A stretch of DNA of 64,000 nucleotides from Bacillus safensis FO-36b (GCF_000691165.1 NZ_ASJD01000002.1:496001-560000); one strand, 5' to 3'; positions 17,449 to 27,213 are shown, numbered from the stretch's first letter. Notes: generated by a model from the letters alone, not told the origin. Numbers and translations: made by a program.

Positions 17449-18565
17449 ATGAACAGTCGCCCCTTTGGATTTGTTTTCGGGCGTACATCACTTTTTCGTA
17501 CATTTTTACAGATTCATCCATACGCCCATTCTCATTATAGTACCGAGCCGCTTCGAGCGCTAGGTCTTCTATGTATGGATAACCCCTCTCGTTCTCTAAT
17601 TTTTCCAACGAGCTCAAGACCTCACTTAGGTTTGCTGTTTTTAAAAATAAATTTTCCAATACCATCAGCAACGATAAAAACAGATCATTTTTTCTATTCT
17701 TCGCTTCTTCCAAGCCTCTTTTGAAAAATCTTTCTCCCTCAATAAATTCCTTTTGACTCAAATGAAATAAAGATAATTCATAATAAACCAAAAGCAACTC
17801 TGTAGCATGAATAGGCTCTCCTTCAAGAATAACCTGATTAAAATAAGCTAGTGCCCTATTAAAATCACCTAATCCTTTATAACAACAACCAATATTAAAT
17901 AATGACTTCACAATCATTGGCTTATTAGAAATTGCCTTAGATCTTTCTAAAGCTGACAATAAATGAGGAAGCGCCTTTTCTCTGCATTCAAAATCAATGA
18001 AATTACCTGCCATAACAGTTAGACAATTAATTTCTCGAATCATATAAAGTGAATTGCTCTTATGTGCCTTATAGGTATCATAAGAAAGACCAACGTAATA
18101 CATAGACACGTGTGTCTGTTTCATGTGATAAAACACTTCTGATAATTTGTAGTAAAATTCCGCTCTTTCTAACTCATCCCCTACTTGCTCCAGGCGCTTT
18201 TCCGCGCGCTTATAGAACACAATAGCTCTAATAAACTCACCATTTTTGAATTCATACATTCCTTGAAAAAAATTAAAATAGTATTCAAGAATGGCTGACA
18301 TCTTCTTTCCTTGTCCTTCTACAGCTTTCAAGTAATCAGATTTTTCAAGTGGTTCTTTAGAAGGCTGCACATAGTCTGTCATCAATTGGTGACGGAACTC
18401 CATCAGCTGAAAATAAAGAACCGCCTGTTCATCTTCTTCCATGACATCTATATCTTTTCTAATCTCTTCCCTTAGCATCTGGGCCTCTTTAACATTGAAT
18501 CTTTTTATATGCTTATACCATTCATTTATCTTGATCGCTACAACTGGAGACGGTATAGACGCCAT
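17438..18565 (-). CDS. Rap-family aspartate phosphatase / response-regulator inhibitor
   Basis: 375 residues, the usual Rap length. An N-terminal helical bundle (KINEWYKHIKRF ... YFQLMEFRHQLM, about 1-70) binds a response regulator. It is followed by TPR repeats (about 100-370), with A-L-x-Y-F patterns such as GLGDFNRALAYFNQVI, which bind the Phr peptide. Aligning MEEDEQAVLYFQLMEFRH with RapH puts Glu46 where RapH has the catalytic Gln47, with Gln one residue later, so phosphatase activity is not certain. ATG at 18565 has GGGGGGA upstream. It is cotranscribed with the phr gene and lies in an AT-rich accessory block. Confidence 0.93.
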   Translation of the reverse strand: MASIPSPVVAIKINEWYKHIKRFNVKEAQMLREEIRKDIDVMEEDEQAVLYFQLMEFRHQLMTDYVQPSKEPLEKSDYLKAVEGQGKKMSAILEYYFNFFQGMYEFKNGEFIRAIVFYKRAEKRLEQVGDELERAEFYYKLSEVFYHMKQTHVSMYYVGLSYDTYKAHKSNSLYMIREINCLTVMAGNFIDFECREKALPHLLSALERSKAISNKPMIVKSLFNIGCCYKGLGDFNRALAYFNQVILEGEPIHATELLLVYYELSLFHLSQKEFIEGERFFKRGLEEAKNRKNDLFLSLLMVLENLFLKTANLSEVLSSLEKLENERGYPYIEDLALEAARYYNENGRMDESVKMYEKVMYARKQIQRGDCSYEF

Positions 18566-18660
18566 CTACAATCCCCCCTAGAAAACCAATTTTTAATAAA
18601 TGTTAGCACAATAATTCCTAATAAAATCCTATTTTTACATTAATATGTAAAATTTTCAGC

Positions 18661-18903
18661 ATGACGCAAACACTTTGTAAGCAAGTAGGACACAAGACAT
18701 ATCAATCTTTAGATGCTATCGCAGCAGTTAACGCATTTAAATCCCATATAAGCGTTCTTGAAGCATCACACTATGGAAATACCCGAGCATAAATAAAGGT
18801 GCTTAGAAACGAATATGAACGCTCTTGGTGGTTTGAAATAGGCGCTATGTTTTTTAAGAAACAAAAAAACAGGCTCTTTAGCCTGTTCTTTATTATCCAG
18901 TGA
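18661..18903 (+). pseudogene. Remnant open frame with one in-frame stop
   Basis: An 80-codon frame beginning MTQTLCKQVGHKTYQSLDAIAAV is interrupted by a single TAA at 18790-18792. It then continues in the same frame (VLRNEYERSWWFEIGAMFF) to TGA at 18901. No ribosome site precedes it and I do not recognise the family. The protein-like, charged and aromatic composition on both sides of the stop suggests a decayed gene fragment, but chance cannot be excluded. Confidence 0.3.
18861..18888 (-). terminator. Terminator of the small membrane-peptide gene
   Basis: ACAGGC/GCCTGT stem followed by seven T on the minus strand, just after the second stop codon of the 18893-19063 frame. Confidence 0.75.
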
Positions 18904-18961
18904 TGACCATATTGATGAATGGGACACTCAGTAAAAAGAAAACAACGGCAAAAACAACTTT

Positions 18962-19063
18962 TTAACCCATCTCTTTTTCTTTATTATTCTTACGTTTTAT
19001 CATATAAACAGCGAAATAAGAGGCACCAATTAACATCATCAATACTGGTATTACAGTCATCAT
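18962..19063 (-). CDS. Small single-pass membrane peptide, possibly shortened by an in-frame stop
   Basis: 33 residues starting MMTVIPVLMMLIGASYFAVY, one transmembrane helix followed by a basic tail KRKNNKEKEMG. A strong GGGAGGAG site precedes two tandem ATGs. After the TAA the same frame continues for 22 codons as a second hydrophobic helix (KVVFAVVFFLLSVPFINMVI) to a TAA at 18893-18895, next to the terminator. The ancestral product was therefore probably a two-helix protein of about 56 residues. The gene is either nonsense-mutated or translated as the shorter form. Function unknown. Confidence 0.6.
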   Translation of the reverse strand: MMTVIPVLMMLIGASYFAVYMIKRKNNKEKEMG

Positions 19064-19093
19064 AAATTCTCCTCCCAAATAAAAGAACCTATA

Positions 19094-19108
19094 TTGCGGT
19101 CACCGCAA
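19094..19108. promoter_or_regulatory. Palindrome upstream of the small membrane-peptide gene
   Basis: A perfect 7-1-7 inverted repeat TTGCGGT-C-ACCGCAA, 31 bases before the start at 19063 and just ahead of its ribosome site. It is G/C-rich against AT-rich surroundings, so a repressor operator is plausible. Confidence 0.45.
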
Positions 19109-19209
19109 CCCAAAAAGAAACTTTCCATCAAATTACCAATTATCAAGAAATAAATGGTAGCATGAAAATATATCAAAGAAAGTGAGTGATTCTTATAAAT
19201 CCATGACTC

Positions 19210-19575
19210 CTATGCCTCATTATGCAACCATTTTTTTGACTCTCTTATGATTCCCCAAAATAGGAATCTGTATAGAATTACAATCAAGAAAAAAGTATAA
19301 ACAAACTCAAAGGGAGAGAATGGTTCATAATCAATTATGTATGCATTAATAAACACTATTATCAAAGAAAACAATTCCATCAAAGAATCTATAAATCTGT
19401 TTTCTTTGAACACGTCCCTTGTCTTTTTGAAATTAAAGATGTCTTTAATTTCCCCGCTGGAAAGTCCTTTGATCAAACCTAGACCTATAAAATACACCCC
19501 AAAAGAAAACTCATAGGACAAATTAAAAATGTGTGTGATTACACAATAAATCAAAGTGAATAAGAATAAATACAT
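19210..19575 (-). CDS. Putative polytopic membrane protein, candidate immunity protein
   Basis: 121 residues with about four hydrophobic segments (YLFLFTLIYCVITHIF, FSFGVYFIGLGLIKGL, LMELFSLIIVFINAYII, FVYTFFLIVILYRFLFWGII) and a charged loop in the middle (KDIFNFKKTRDVFKENR). ATG 19575 was chosen for its AAGGAG at 9 bases; the frame extends 18 codons further upstream without a ribosome site. It is divergent from the secreted protein gene at 19668, an arrangement seen for toxin/immunity pairs. I do not recognise the family. Confidence 0.7.
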   Translation of the reverse strand: MYLFLFTLIYCVITHIFNLSYEFSFGVYFIGLGLIKGLSSGEIKDIFNFKKTRDVFKENRFIDSLMELFSLIIVFINAYIIDYEPFSPFEFVYTFFLIVILYRFLFWGIIRESKKWLHNEA

Positions 19576-19667
19576 TTTATTACTCTCCTTAACCTCTAAG
19601 TATTCCACCCCAATAGAAGGAAATATCATGTATGCGTTACCCCAAAAAACAAATAGGAGTGGTACGT

Positions 19668-20246
19668 ATGTTTAAAAAATTTCTAGTAATGTTATGTGTG
19701 CTTACTATTACATTTGGTTTCTCTTCTCCAATGATTAGTCATGCCAGTCAAGGTAATAATGAGACCCCTCCAGTCAGTGTAGATAAAAAACAATTGGAAT
19801 TAGCAGAGAAACTATCTAATTACTTCGAATTAGATAAGGATGGAAATACTCATTTTACAGCTGATAAAGAAACCCTTATGGAAATGGGAATTTCAGAACA
19901 CGACAGTCAACTAATGACTTCTATGAAATCAGAAGAATTTAGCTTTGAAGAGAATGAGAAAAAAGGTGACATGCAGGCTTATGGTTTTGTAGGTCTACAC
20001 CTCAAATTAGGACCGAAAGTTAGAAGCATGAACGCCATAGTAGCAGGTGGATTTGCAGCCGGATATATCGGTTGGTACACAAGCAAAATTGCTGCTGCTG
20101 GACCATGGGGTGCCGGAGCCGCCGCGGCTATTACTGCTGGAACTTCTGGTGCGGTTGCATGGGCAGTTAAAAACAAATATAAGAAAGTTGATGTAGGCGT
20201 AAATATTATGTTTGTCGACTTAGCATATACTGTAAAAATACCTTAA
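19668..20246 (+). CDS. Secreted protein with Gly/Ala-rich hydrophobic C-terminal domain (candidate bacteriocin/toxin)
   Basis: 192 residues from ATG 19668 (AGGAGTGG upstream). A Sec signal peptide ends near SHA-S (about residue 26). An acidic, charged pro-region (about 27-112) follows, then a C-terminal part with a Gly/Ala-rich hydrophobic hairpin (IVAGGFAAGYIGWY ... AAAGPWGAGAAAAITAG) and a basic stretch KNKYKKV. This layout resembles secreted peptide toxins that are cut from a larger precursor, such as SdpC-type or circular bacteriocins, but I see no clear homology to either. It is alone on its strand, with a strong terminator, and divergent from a membrane protein gene. Confidence 0.68.
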   Translation: MFKKFLVMLCVLTITFGFSSPMISHASQGNNETPPVSVDKKQLELAEKLSNYFELDKDGNTHFTADKETLMEMGISEHDSQLMTSMKSEEFSFEENEKKGDMQAYGFVGLHLKLGPKVRSMNAIVAGGFAAGYIGWYTSKIAAAGPWGAGAAAAITAGTSGAVAWAVKNKYKKVDVGVNIMFVDLAYTVKIP

Positions 20247-20271
20247 AAATTACTGTTAAGCAACAATAAAT

Positions 20272-20308
20272 AAAAAAAGCAGGCTCCAGTAAGAGCCTGC
20301 TTACTTTT
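20272..20308 (+). terminator. Terminator of the secreted-protein gene
   Basis: AGCAGGCTC/GAGCCTGCT, a 9-bp stem with a 6-base loop, A-rich before and TTACTTTT after. Confidence 0.85.
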
Positions 20309-20471
20309 AATATAAGACTTCAACACAAAATTTTTGAAATTCCTGAAAATATTTTGGTTCTGCATTAATAGTGGTAAGCGTATAGAAAGTGTTGCAGCGT
20401 GCAGACGATCGGTGAGCCCTCTCATTCTTCTCCTCGTAAAACAACCCTTTTTATAAAGCTATTTCAATTGT

Positions 20472-20867
20472 TCAACAAGTATTGTGCCAACGTCTTTCGA
20501 GACATATACCTCTAAATTTTCTCCAGGTGTCAGGTCGTTCATTTTTAATTGTTTCACACTGATCTAAAACAGGATCATATATTTTTTCTACTCGATCTTT
20601 GCTTCAAGTCTTCAACTCACGCATAATAAATTCAAACTCAATTTCAGTTATAGAAAAATCCTCATAGCAGCAGTTATAACACCCCTTTTGACATGGAGGA
20701 ATATTACCTGTTGATTTTTGATAATCTTCTATTTTTCGTTCGTACTTTCTGTATGTCTGGATAAGCCGAGCAGCTCTTGATTCAGGATGAATGTCACTAT
20801 GACACTTTTTATATTTCTTCCCGCTACCACAGAAACACGGGTCATTTCTTGAGATTGTCTTAACCAT
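20472..20867 (-). pseudogene. SEC-C motif / CxxCC zinc- or iron-chelating protein, interrupted
   Basis: The frame starts with a SEC-C zinc motif (NDPCFCGSGKKYKKCH, about residues 9-24), then a Cys cluster CQKGCYNCC (about 59-67) like the YkgJ-type chelating domain. It stops after 87 codons with a TGA at 20604-20606. In the same frame it then continues for 43 more codons (KDRVEKIYDPVLDQCETIK ... ERRWHNTC) that look like the normal continuation of such proteins. This suggests a nonsense mutation, perhaps followed by further truncation. An 87-residue product may still be made. Confidence 0.65.
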
Positions 20868-21077
20868 TGCCTTCCCCCTACAACAACAGGATCAACCCAT
20901 TAATTACCTAAACAATTTTATTATATATTACCAAAAAATGCCGTCTTGCATCTGCAAGACGGTCAGTCACCTTTCTAGATTTCACTCTTCCAAAGATGCT
21001 ATTTCGTCTAATAGAATTTTTGCCCCTTCTCGACTTAACACAATACCTCAAGATAAAGTCATGTTTTGATCAGGTTC
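20868..21077. other. Gene remnant and hairpin before the right repeat
   Basis: A minus-strand terminator-like hairpin (20933-20962) follows a short minus frame (about 20979-21050, LSREGAKILLDEIASLEE then stop) without a proper start or ribosome site. It looks like the 3' end of a lost gene. Confidence 0.35.
20933..20962 (-). terminator. Orphan terminator in the accessory block
   Basis: A perfect 10-bp stem CCGTCTTGCA/TGCAAGACGG with a 2-base loop and TTTTTT on the minus strand. The gene it served is reduced to a fragment. Confidence 0.7.
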
Positions 21078-21104
21078 AGCACCCTTTTCGGGTGCCTTTT
21101 TTAT
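21078..21104 (+). terminator. Right copy of the 19-bp repeat, with T tail
   Basis: The same 19 bases as 16915-16933 (21078-21096), here followed by TTTTTT, making a complete terminator. It marks the junction with the conserved ywcBA genes. Confidence 0.8.
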
Positions 21105-21182
21105 GATATACTGTCATAAACAGCCAGATCGTCTCATATGCATTGGAGTACCTTGTCCCTAATTCGTACAAAGGAGGAAACA

Positions 21183-21497
21183 ATGGCAGACAAAAAAGTT
21201 CATTATAAGAAGGTTGCCGCTTCAGAGGATTTTCGAAAACTTCTTGAGGAAAAACGCAGATTTATCGTACCGATGACGATTTTCTTTTTTCTCTTTTACT
21301 TTTCACTTCCAGTTGCTACATCCTACTTCACCTTTTTGAATACGCCGGCAATTGGCGCGATCTCATGGGCTTGGTTATTCGCCCTCACACAATTTGTTAT
21401 GACCTGGGTTTTATGTGGACTTTATGCGAAAAAAGCAGCTAAGTTCGACAATTATGTAAGCGCTTTAAAAAATGAATCAAGAGGTGATGACGAATGA
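21183..21497 (+). CDS. ywcB: DUF485 membrane protein YwcB
   Basis: 104 residues with two transmembrane helices (FIVPMTIFFFLFYFSLPV; ISWAWLFALTQFVMTWVLCGLY) and the YKKVAASEDFRKLLEEKR N terminus typical of DUF485 proteins. These are the small partners of ActP-type acetate permeases (YjcH in E. coli). ATG 21183 follows AAGGAGG; the longer frame lacks a ribosome site. It overlaps the symporter gene by 4 bases. Confidence 0.92.
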   Translation: MADKKVHYKKVAASEDFRKLLEEKRRFIVPMTIFFFLFYFSLPVATSYFTFLNTPAIGAISWAWLFALTQFVMTWVLCGLYAKKAAKFDNYVSALKNESRGDDE

Positions 21498-23035
21498 GCA
21501 TGACCGCTTTTATTTTGTTCGTTGCGATCGTAGGGCTCACATTGGTCATCACATATTTTGCTGCGAAAAAAACTAGCAATGCGAGTGATTTTTACACAGC
21601 AGGCGGAGGTCTGACTGGGTTTCAAAACGGCCTTGCCATTGCTGGAGACTATATGTCTGCTGCATCATTTTTAGGGATTGCCGGAATGATCGCGTTAAAC
21701 GGATTTGACGGCTTTTTCTATAGCATTGGTTTTCTAGTAGCGTACCTTGTCGTTCTTTACGTTGTGGCTGAACCGCTTAGAAATCTGGGGAAATATACGA
21801 TGGCCGATATGATCGCTGCACGATTTAAGCGCCCTGCCATTCGAGGGGTTGCCGCCTTTAATACCATTACAGTCTCTACTTTTTATATGATTGCACAGCT
21901 TGTTGGGGCAGGTGCATTAATCAAACTGCTTCTTGGCATTGATTACTGGATTGCGGTACTGATCGTGGGTGTCCTGATGACCATTTATGTCGTGTTTGGC
22001 GGCATGATTGCGACCAGCTGGGTGCAGATCACAAAGGCTGTGCTTCTCATGCTTGGGACGCTCATTATTTCTCTGCTTGTGTTTGCAAAGTTTGATTTTA
22101 GTCTGCTGAAGATGTTTGAACAGATGAAAACAGCGACCCCGCTCGGTGGGGCATTTCTTCACCCGGGAAATAAATATGATGTGCCTTTAGAGACACTATC
22201 TTTGAACCTTGCCTTAGTGCTTGGGACAGCAGGTTTGCCGCACATTTTGATCCGGTTTTATACGGTCAAAGATGCCATTTCTGCGCGTAAATCTGTTCTA
22301 TCCGCTACGTGGATCATCGGGATCTTTTATTTAATGACGGTTTTCCTTGGCTTCGGTGCGGCTGCCTTTGTGGGAACAGAAGCGATCACGGCTGCAGATG
22401 CAGCAGGAAATATGGCCGCTCCACTGCTCGCCCAAGCTCTTGGAGGAGATTTGTTATTTGCCTTTGTTTCCGCTATTGCCTTTGCGACTATTTTGGCGGT
22501 GGTAACGGGTCTCGTCCTATCCGCCGCGTCTGCCTTTGCGCATGATTTTTATAGTCAAATTATCCGCAAAGGAAAAGCGAGTGAGCGGGAGCAGGTGAAG
22601 GCGGCACGCTTTGCTTCCATCGGCGTGGCGATCCTCTCTATCGTTCTTGCATTATTTGCCCAGTCCTTAAACGTCGCTTTTCTTGTGTCTCTTGCCTTCG
22701 CAGTGGCGGCAAGTGCGAATTTGCCTTTGATTATCTTCACTGTTTTTTGGAAACGATTTAACTCTACAGGTGCCATCGCAGGAAGCTTAACAGGCCTTCT
22801 GAGCGCACTGGTCATCGTCTCGCTCAGCCCAAGCGTCTGGGACCCGTCAGGAGCAGCCATCTTCACAGGAGAGCCGCTCATCCCGCTGTCGAACCCTGGG
22901 ATTATCTCGATTCCACTCGGATTCCTTGCCGCATACTTAGGCACGATATTCTCTTCTGAAAAAGCAGATGAAGACACCTTTACGGAAATTCAAGTAAAGG
23001 CACATACAGGCATGCATATGGATACTGATTCATAA
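21494..23035 (+). CDS. ywcA: Sodium:solute symporter, ActP-like (YwcA)
   Basis: 513-residue SSS-family transporter with about 13 hydrophobic helices. Family features include DFYTAGGGLTGFQNGLAIAGDYMSAASFLGI near the N terminus and AGLPHILIRFYTVKDA in the middle. The order DUF485-SSS equals E. coli yjcH-actP, so uptake of acetate or another short carboxylate with Na+ is the likely role. The gene is translationally coupled to ywcB and ends at a strong terminator. Confidence 0.92.
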   Translation: MSMTAFILFVAIVGLTLVITYFAAKKTSNASDFYTAGGGLTGFQNGLAIAGDYMSAASFLGIAGMIALNGFDGFFYSIGFLVAYLVVLYVVAEPLRNLGKYTMADMIAARFKRPAIRGVAAFNTITVSTFYMIAQLVGAGALIKLLLGIDYWIAVLIVGVLMTIYVVFGGMIATSWVQITKAVLLMLGTLIISLLVFAKFDFSLLKMFEQMKTATPLGGAFLHPGNKYDVPLETLSLNLALVLGTAGLPHILIRFYTVKDAISARKSVLSATWIIGIFYLMTVFLGFGAAAFVGTEAITAADAAGNMAAPLLAQALGGDLLFAFVSAIAFATILAVVTGLVLSAASAFAHDFYSQIIRKGKASEREQVKAARFASIGVAILSIVLALFAQSLNVAFLVSLAFAVAASANLPLIIFTVFWKRFNSTGAIAGSLTGLLSALVIVSLSPSVWDPSGAAIFTGEPLIPLSNPGIISIPLGFLAAYLGTIFSSEKADEDTFTEIQVKAHTGMHMDTDS

Positions 23036-23065
23036 GGAAAAGCCGGCTGCTCAGCCGGCTTTTTA
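23036..23065 (+). terminator. Terminator of ywcBA
   Basis: AGCCGGC/GCCGGCT stem with a 6-base loop and TTTTT tail; it probably also serves the convergent gene at 23063. Confidence 0.88.
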
Positions 23066-23443
23066 ATAGCGCTGGAATAACTCTGGGTTTTTCGGAACGT
23101 TTTCTAAATAAACGATCTTCCCTTGGTCGTCCAGCTCTGCGATATCAATTCCTTCTGCTGTATAGACACGGCCATCTGAAAGCTTTCCGCAAACGGCCCA
23201 GTTTGTTTCATACTTTCCATCTTCTCTTTTATTCCACCCATCCCACATATGCTTAATGTCATCATGTACGTGGAAAAATGTATTCAAAAATTGTGTGAAC
23301 GCTTGGATCCCAGGCTTTTGGGCGCCATTTAAGACAATCATGACATCGTCAGAAAACAATGCCAGCAATTCATCCATCTGCTCCTGCCCTTTTCCTGCTT
23401 CATCGTATCGACGAAAATACGTATCGAGCACTTCCATGTTCAT
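23063..23443 (-). CDS. SnoaL/NTF2-like protein
   Basis: 126 residues, a single cone-shaped alpha+beta barrel of the NTF2 superfamily (YFRRYDEAGKGQEQMDELLALFSDDVMIVLNG; later NWAVCGKLSDGRVYTAEGID). No catalytic residues can be assigned with confidence, and members range from isomerases to stress proteins. It is transcribed alone. ATG 23443 has an AAGGAGA site. Confidence 0.75.
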   Translation of the reverse strand: MNMEVLDTYFRRYDEAGKGQEQMDELLALFSDDVMIVLNGAQKPGIQAFTQFLNTFFHVHDDIKHMWDGWNKREDGKYETNWAVCGKLSDGRVYTAEGIDIAELDDQGKIVYLENVPKNPELFQRY

Positions 23444-23530
23444 TCTCCTTTATTTACCTGTCATTTCGAAAATAATCGAACTATATGATTGTACACAATT
23501 GTATAGCTCCTGTCTAATTTACCCGGCATA

Positions 23531-23562
23531 AGAAAAGACATGAATTGATTTAATCCATGTCT
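23531..23562 (-). terminator. Terminator after thiE
   Basis: AGACATG/CATGTCT stem followed by a short T-rich stretch on the minus strand. Confidence 0.6.
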
Positions 23563-23570
23563 CCTTCAGA

Positions 23571-25050
<1,480 letters not shown>

Positions 25051-25067
25051 CCGTATCATCCTCCCTT

Positions 25068-25955
25068 TTACTCTGCATCCCACACGTAGGATTTCGTATG
25101 CTTTAACCATTCTCTTGCCGCAAACGACAAATAGCGGTCCTTTCGCCAAATGACACCTAAATGCCACGGAATCGCCGGGTTTAGGGAAATGACCTTTACC
25201 TTTTCAGGATCAAGATCACGGCAGATTCGTTCTGGCAGAAGTCCAATCCCTAAGTTTTCAGCTACCATTTCACTAATGAAATCCCACTGAGACGTTTCAT
25301 AAATGACATTTGGCCGAAATCCCGCATTCATACACTCATTCAAAATCCGGCTGTGCAGAACAAAATCTTCTCTAAAGAAAATAAAAGACTCTTCCCTTAA
25401 ATCAGCTAAATGTACTTCCTCACGACCAGCCATCGGATGGGATGGATGCGTCACGAGCTTCATGTTCTCTTTAATAATGGTGTACGTATGAAAAATTTTA
25501 TCATTTGCAGGCAGAACAATGACACCAATATCAAGCGACCCATCCTCGACCCCTTCCTCTACTTTAATGGAGCCGTGCTCGACCAATTGAAATGTGACAT
25601 CTGGATATTGCTGACGGAATTCCCCCATGACATTCGGGAAGAAACTTGACCCAATCATCGGCGGCAGTCCGATTCGAATATGCCCTTTTTTCACATTCAT
25701 TAAATCATTTAATTCGCTCGTTAAATTCTGAAATGACTGTGTAATTTCACTCGCCTGTGTATACATGGTTTGGCCAGCATCTGTCATTTCAACCTGCCGA
25801 CCATTTCGGTAAAACAACTGCACCCCCAGCTCATCCTCTAGGTTTTTGACCATCTTAGAAATGGTCGGCTGCGATACGTAAAGAGACTGCGATGCTTTCG
25901 TGAAGCTCTTTAATCTTGCCACTTCTAAGAAATATGTTAAATGTCTGATGTCCAC
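25068..25955 (-). CDS. ywbI: LysR-family regulator YwbI (CidR-like)
   Basis: LysR-type regulator of about 296 residues. The winged HTH is at the N terminus ([34 protein letters not shown] pattern, residues 1-60), and the co-inducer domain follows. The GTG at 25955 gives the conserved DIRHLTYF start and stands 9 bases after GGAAGG; an ATG three codons earlier touches the ribosome site. It is divergent from ywbHG, which such CidR-like proteins activate during overflow metabolism in related bacteria, and lies just ahead of thiM. Confidence 0.92.
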   Translation of the reverse strand: MDIRHLTYFLEVARLKSFTKASQSLYVSQPTISKMVKNLEDELGVQLFYRNGRQVEMTDAGQTMYTQASEITQSFQNLTSELNDLMNVKKGHIRIGLPPMIGSSFFPNVMGEFRQQYPDVTFQLVEHGSIKVEEGVEDGSLDIGVIVLPANDKIFHTYTIIKENMKLVTHPSHPMAGREEVHLADLREESFIFFREDFVLHSRILNECMNAGFRPNVIYETSQWDFISEMVAENLGIGLLPERICRDLDPEKVKVISLNPAIPWHLGVIWRKDRYLSFAAREWLKHTKSYVWDAE

Positions 25956-26120
25956 ATGCTTCATCCTTCCTATAGACAAAAGGAATAATTACTATTCGAT
26001 ATATGTATTTTACCTATAACTGAACGTGCTGTACACTTTAAAGTAAGCTCATCAATTGGAACGTTGTCATGTTTTTGTGAAACACTGAACAATTTATATA
26101 GAAAAAGGAGTGAACAGAAA

Positions 26121-26504
26121 GTGAAATTGCTCAAAACGCCGCTGATTGCTGCCCTTCAGATTATGGTCTTGTTTATTTTTGCGAAATTCATGAATGTGCT
26201 GGCGGCCTTTTTGCATTTGAGAATTCCGGGCACGATCTTAGGCATTCTTGTCATTTTCTTATTACTTCATTTTAAGATCATTCAATTAAAATGGATAGAA
26301 CTTGGCGCCGTATGGCTGCTCGGAGAACTGCTGCTTTTCTTTATTCCATCAGCAGTTGGTGTCATTGATTATGGAAAATTGCTTTCTCAATCTGGCACAA
26401 GTATTGTCCTTGTCGTCTTAATTAGTACGTTTGTGGTCATGCTCTCAACTGGTATCATGACGCAAATGATTGCAAAACGAAAGGAGCGGAAAAAGCTATG
26501 TTAG
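26121..26504 (+). CDS. ywbH: CidA/LrgA-family holin-like protein
   Basis: 127 residues with four hydrophobic helices and the CidA/LrgA signature LHLRIPGTILGILVIFLLL, then LLFFIPSAVGVIDY and a basic C terminus. GTG 26121 is 10 bases after AAGGAG; the frame is open further but lacks a site. It overlaps ywbG by 7 bases. In other Firmicutes these proteins influence autolysis or carboxylate/pyruvate transport. Confidence 0.9.
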   Translation: MKLLKTPLIAALQIMVLFIFAKFMNVLAAFLHLRIPGTILGILVIFLLLHFKIIQLKWIELGAVWLLGELLLFFIPSAVGVIDYGKLLSQSGTSIVLVVLISTFVVMLSTGIMTQMIAKRKERKKLC

Positions 26505-27178
26505 TTGGCGGACTATTTCTGATTTTAACAGTTCTTTTATATCTCGGATCAAAAGCGGTATACAAACGGCATCCGAAGGTCTATGTCTCACCGTTACTTG
26601 TCACTCCGCTTGTCCTTGTCGTCTTGCTGTTAATCGTCAACATTCCTTACGATGCTTACAATCAAGGAGGGAAATGGCTCACGAATATGCTGCAGCCTGC
26701 GACTGTTGCTTTTGCCATTCCTTTATATAAGTATTTTCATATCCTGAAGAAGCATGCAGTGGAAATTATTTTGAATGTGGCTTGCGGCTCTGTCATTGCG
26801 ATCTTATCAACGGCTTTTATCGCCAAGTTGTTTCATCTGGACACAGGCCTTATTGAGAGCCTTGTCCCAAGATCGGTCACAACACCTGTAGCGATGAGTG
26901 TGTCAGAGATGATCGGCGGCATGCCGTCCGTTACGGCCGTGTTTGTCATTTTAACCGCACTGTTTGGATCGATTATCGGTCCAATGGTGATCCGTTACTT
27001 CCGCATCGATAATGACATTGCCATGGGCGTCCTGCTTGGAACGGGTGCACACGGGGCAGGAACATCAAAGGCTTTTGAAATGAGCTCCGTCTCAGGAACG
27101 ATCTCAAGTGTATCGATGATTATTTCAGCCATTATTACATTATGTGCAGCGCCTATCCTTATGTCGTTTGCCTTATAA
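26498..27178 (+). CDS. ywbG: CidB/LrgB-family membrane protein
   Basis: 226-residue partner of the CidA-like protein. Family motifs include AFAIPLYKYFHILKKH, SLVPRSVTTPVAMSVSEMIGG and GTGAHGAGTSKAFEMS. About seven hydrophobic helices are visible. Translationally coupled to ywbH, and both are divergent from ywbI. Confidence 0.92.
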   Translation: MLVGGLFLILTVLLYLGSKAVYKRHPKVYVSPLLVTPLVLVVLLLIVNIPYDAYNQGGKWLTNMLQPATVAFAIPLYKYFHILKKHAVEIILNVACGSVIAILSTAFIAKLFHLDTGLIESLVPRSVTTPVAMSVSEMIGGMPSVTAVFVILTALFGSIIGPMVIRYFRIDNDIAMGVLLGTGAHGAGTSKAFEMSSVSGTISSVSMIISAIITLCAAPILMSFAL

Positions 27179-27180
27179 AA

Positions 27181-27211
27181 AAAGCCATTTCCAATAAGGG
27201 AAATGGCTTTT
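27181..27211. terminator. Bidirectional terminator ywbG/ywbD
   Basis: AAGCCATTTCC/GGGAAATGGCTT stem with A- and T-stretches on both sides between convergent genes. Confidence 0.85.
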
Positions 27212-27213
27212 TC

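Noticed and set aside
16913..21104. The accessory block as a prophage or integrative element
   Set aside because: No integrase, transposase, phage structural gene or tRNA attachment site was seen; the block is only about 4 kb.
25051..25180. A possible TPP riboswitch ahead of thiM
   Set aside because: The sequence is the end of ywbI and lacks the THI-box elements (CUGAGA and ACCUGAUCUGG-like).
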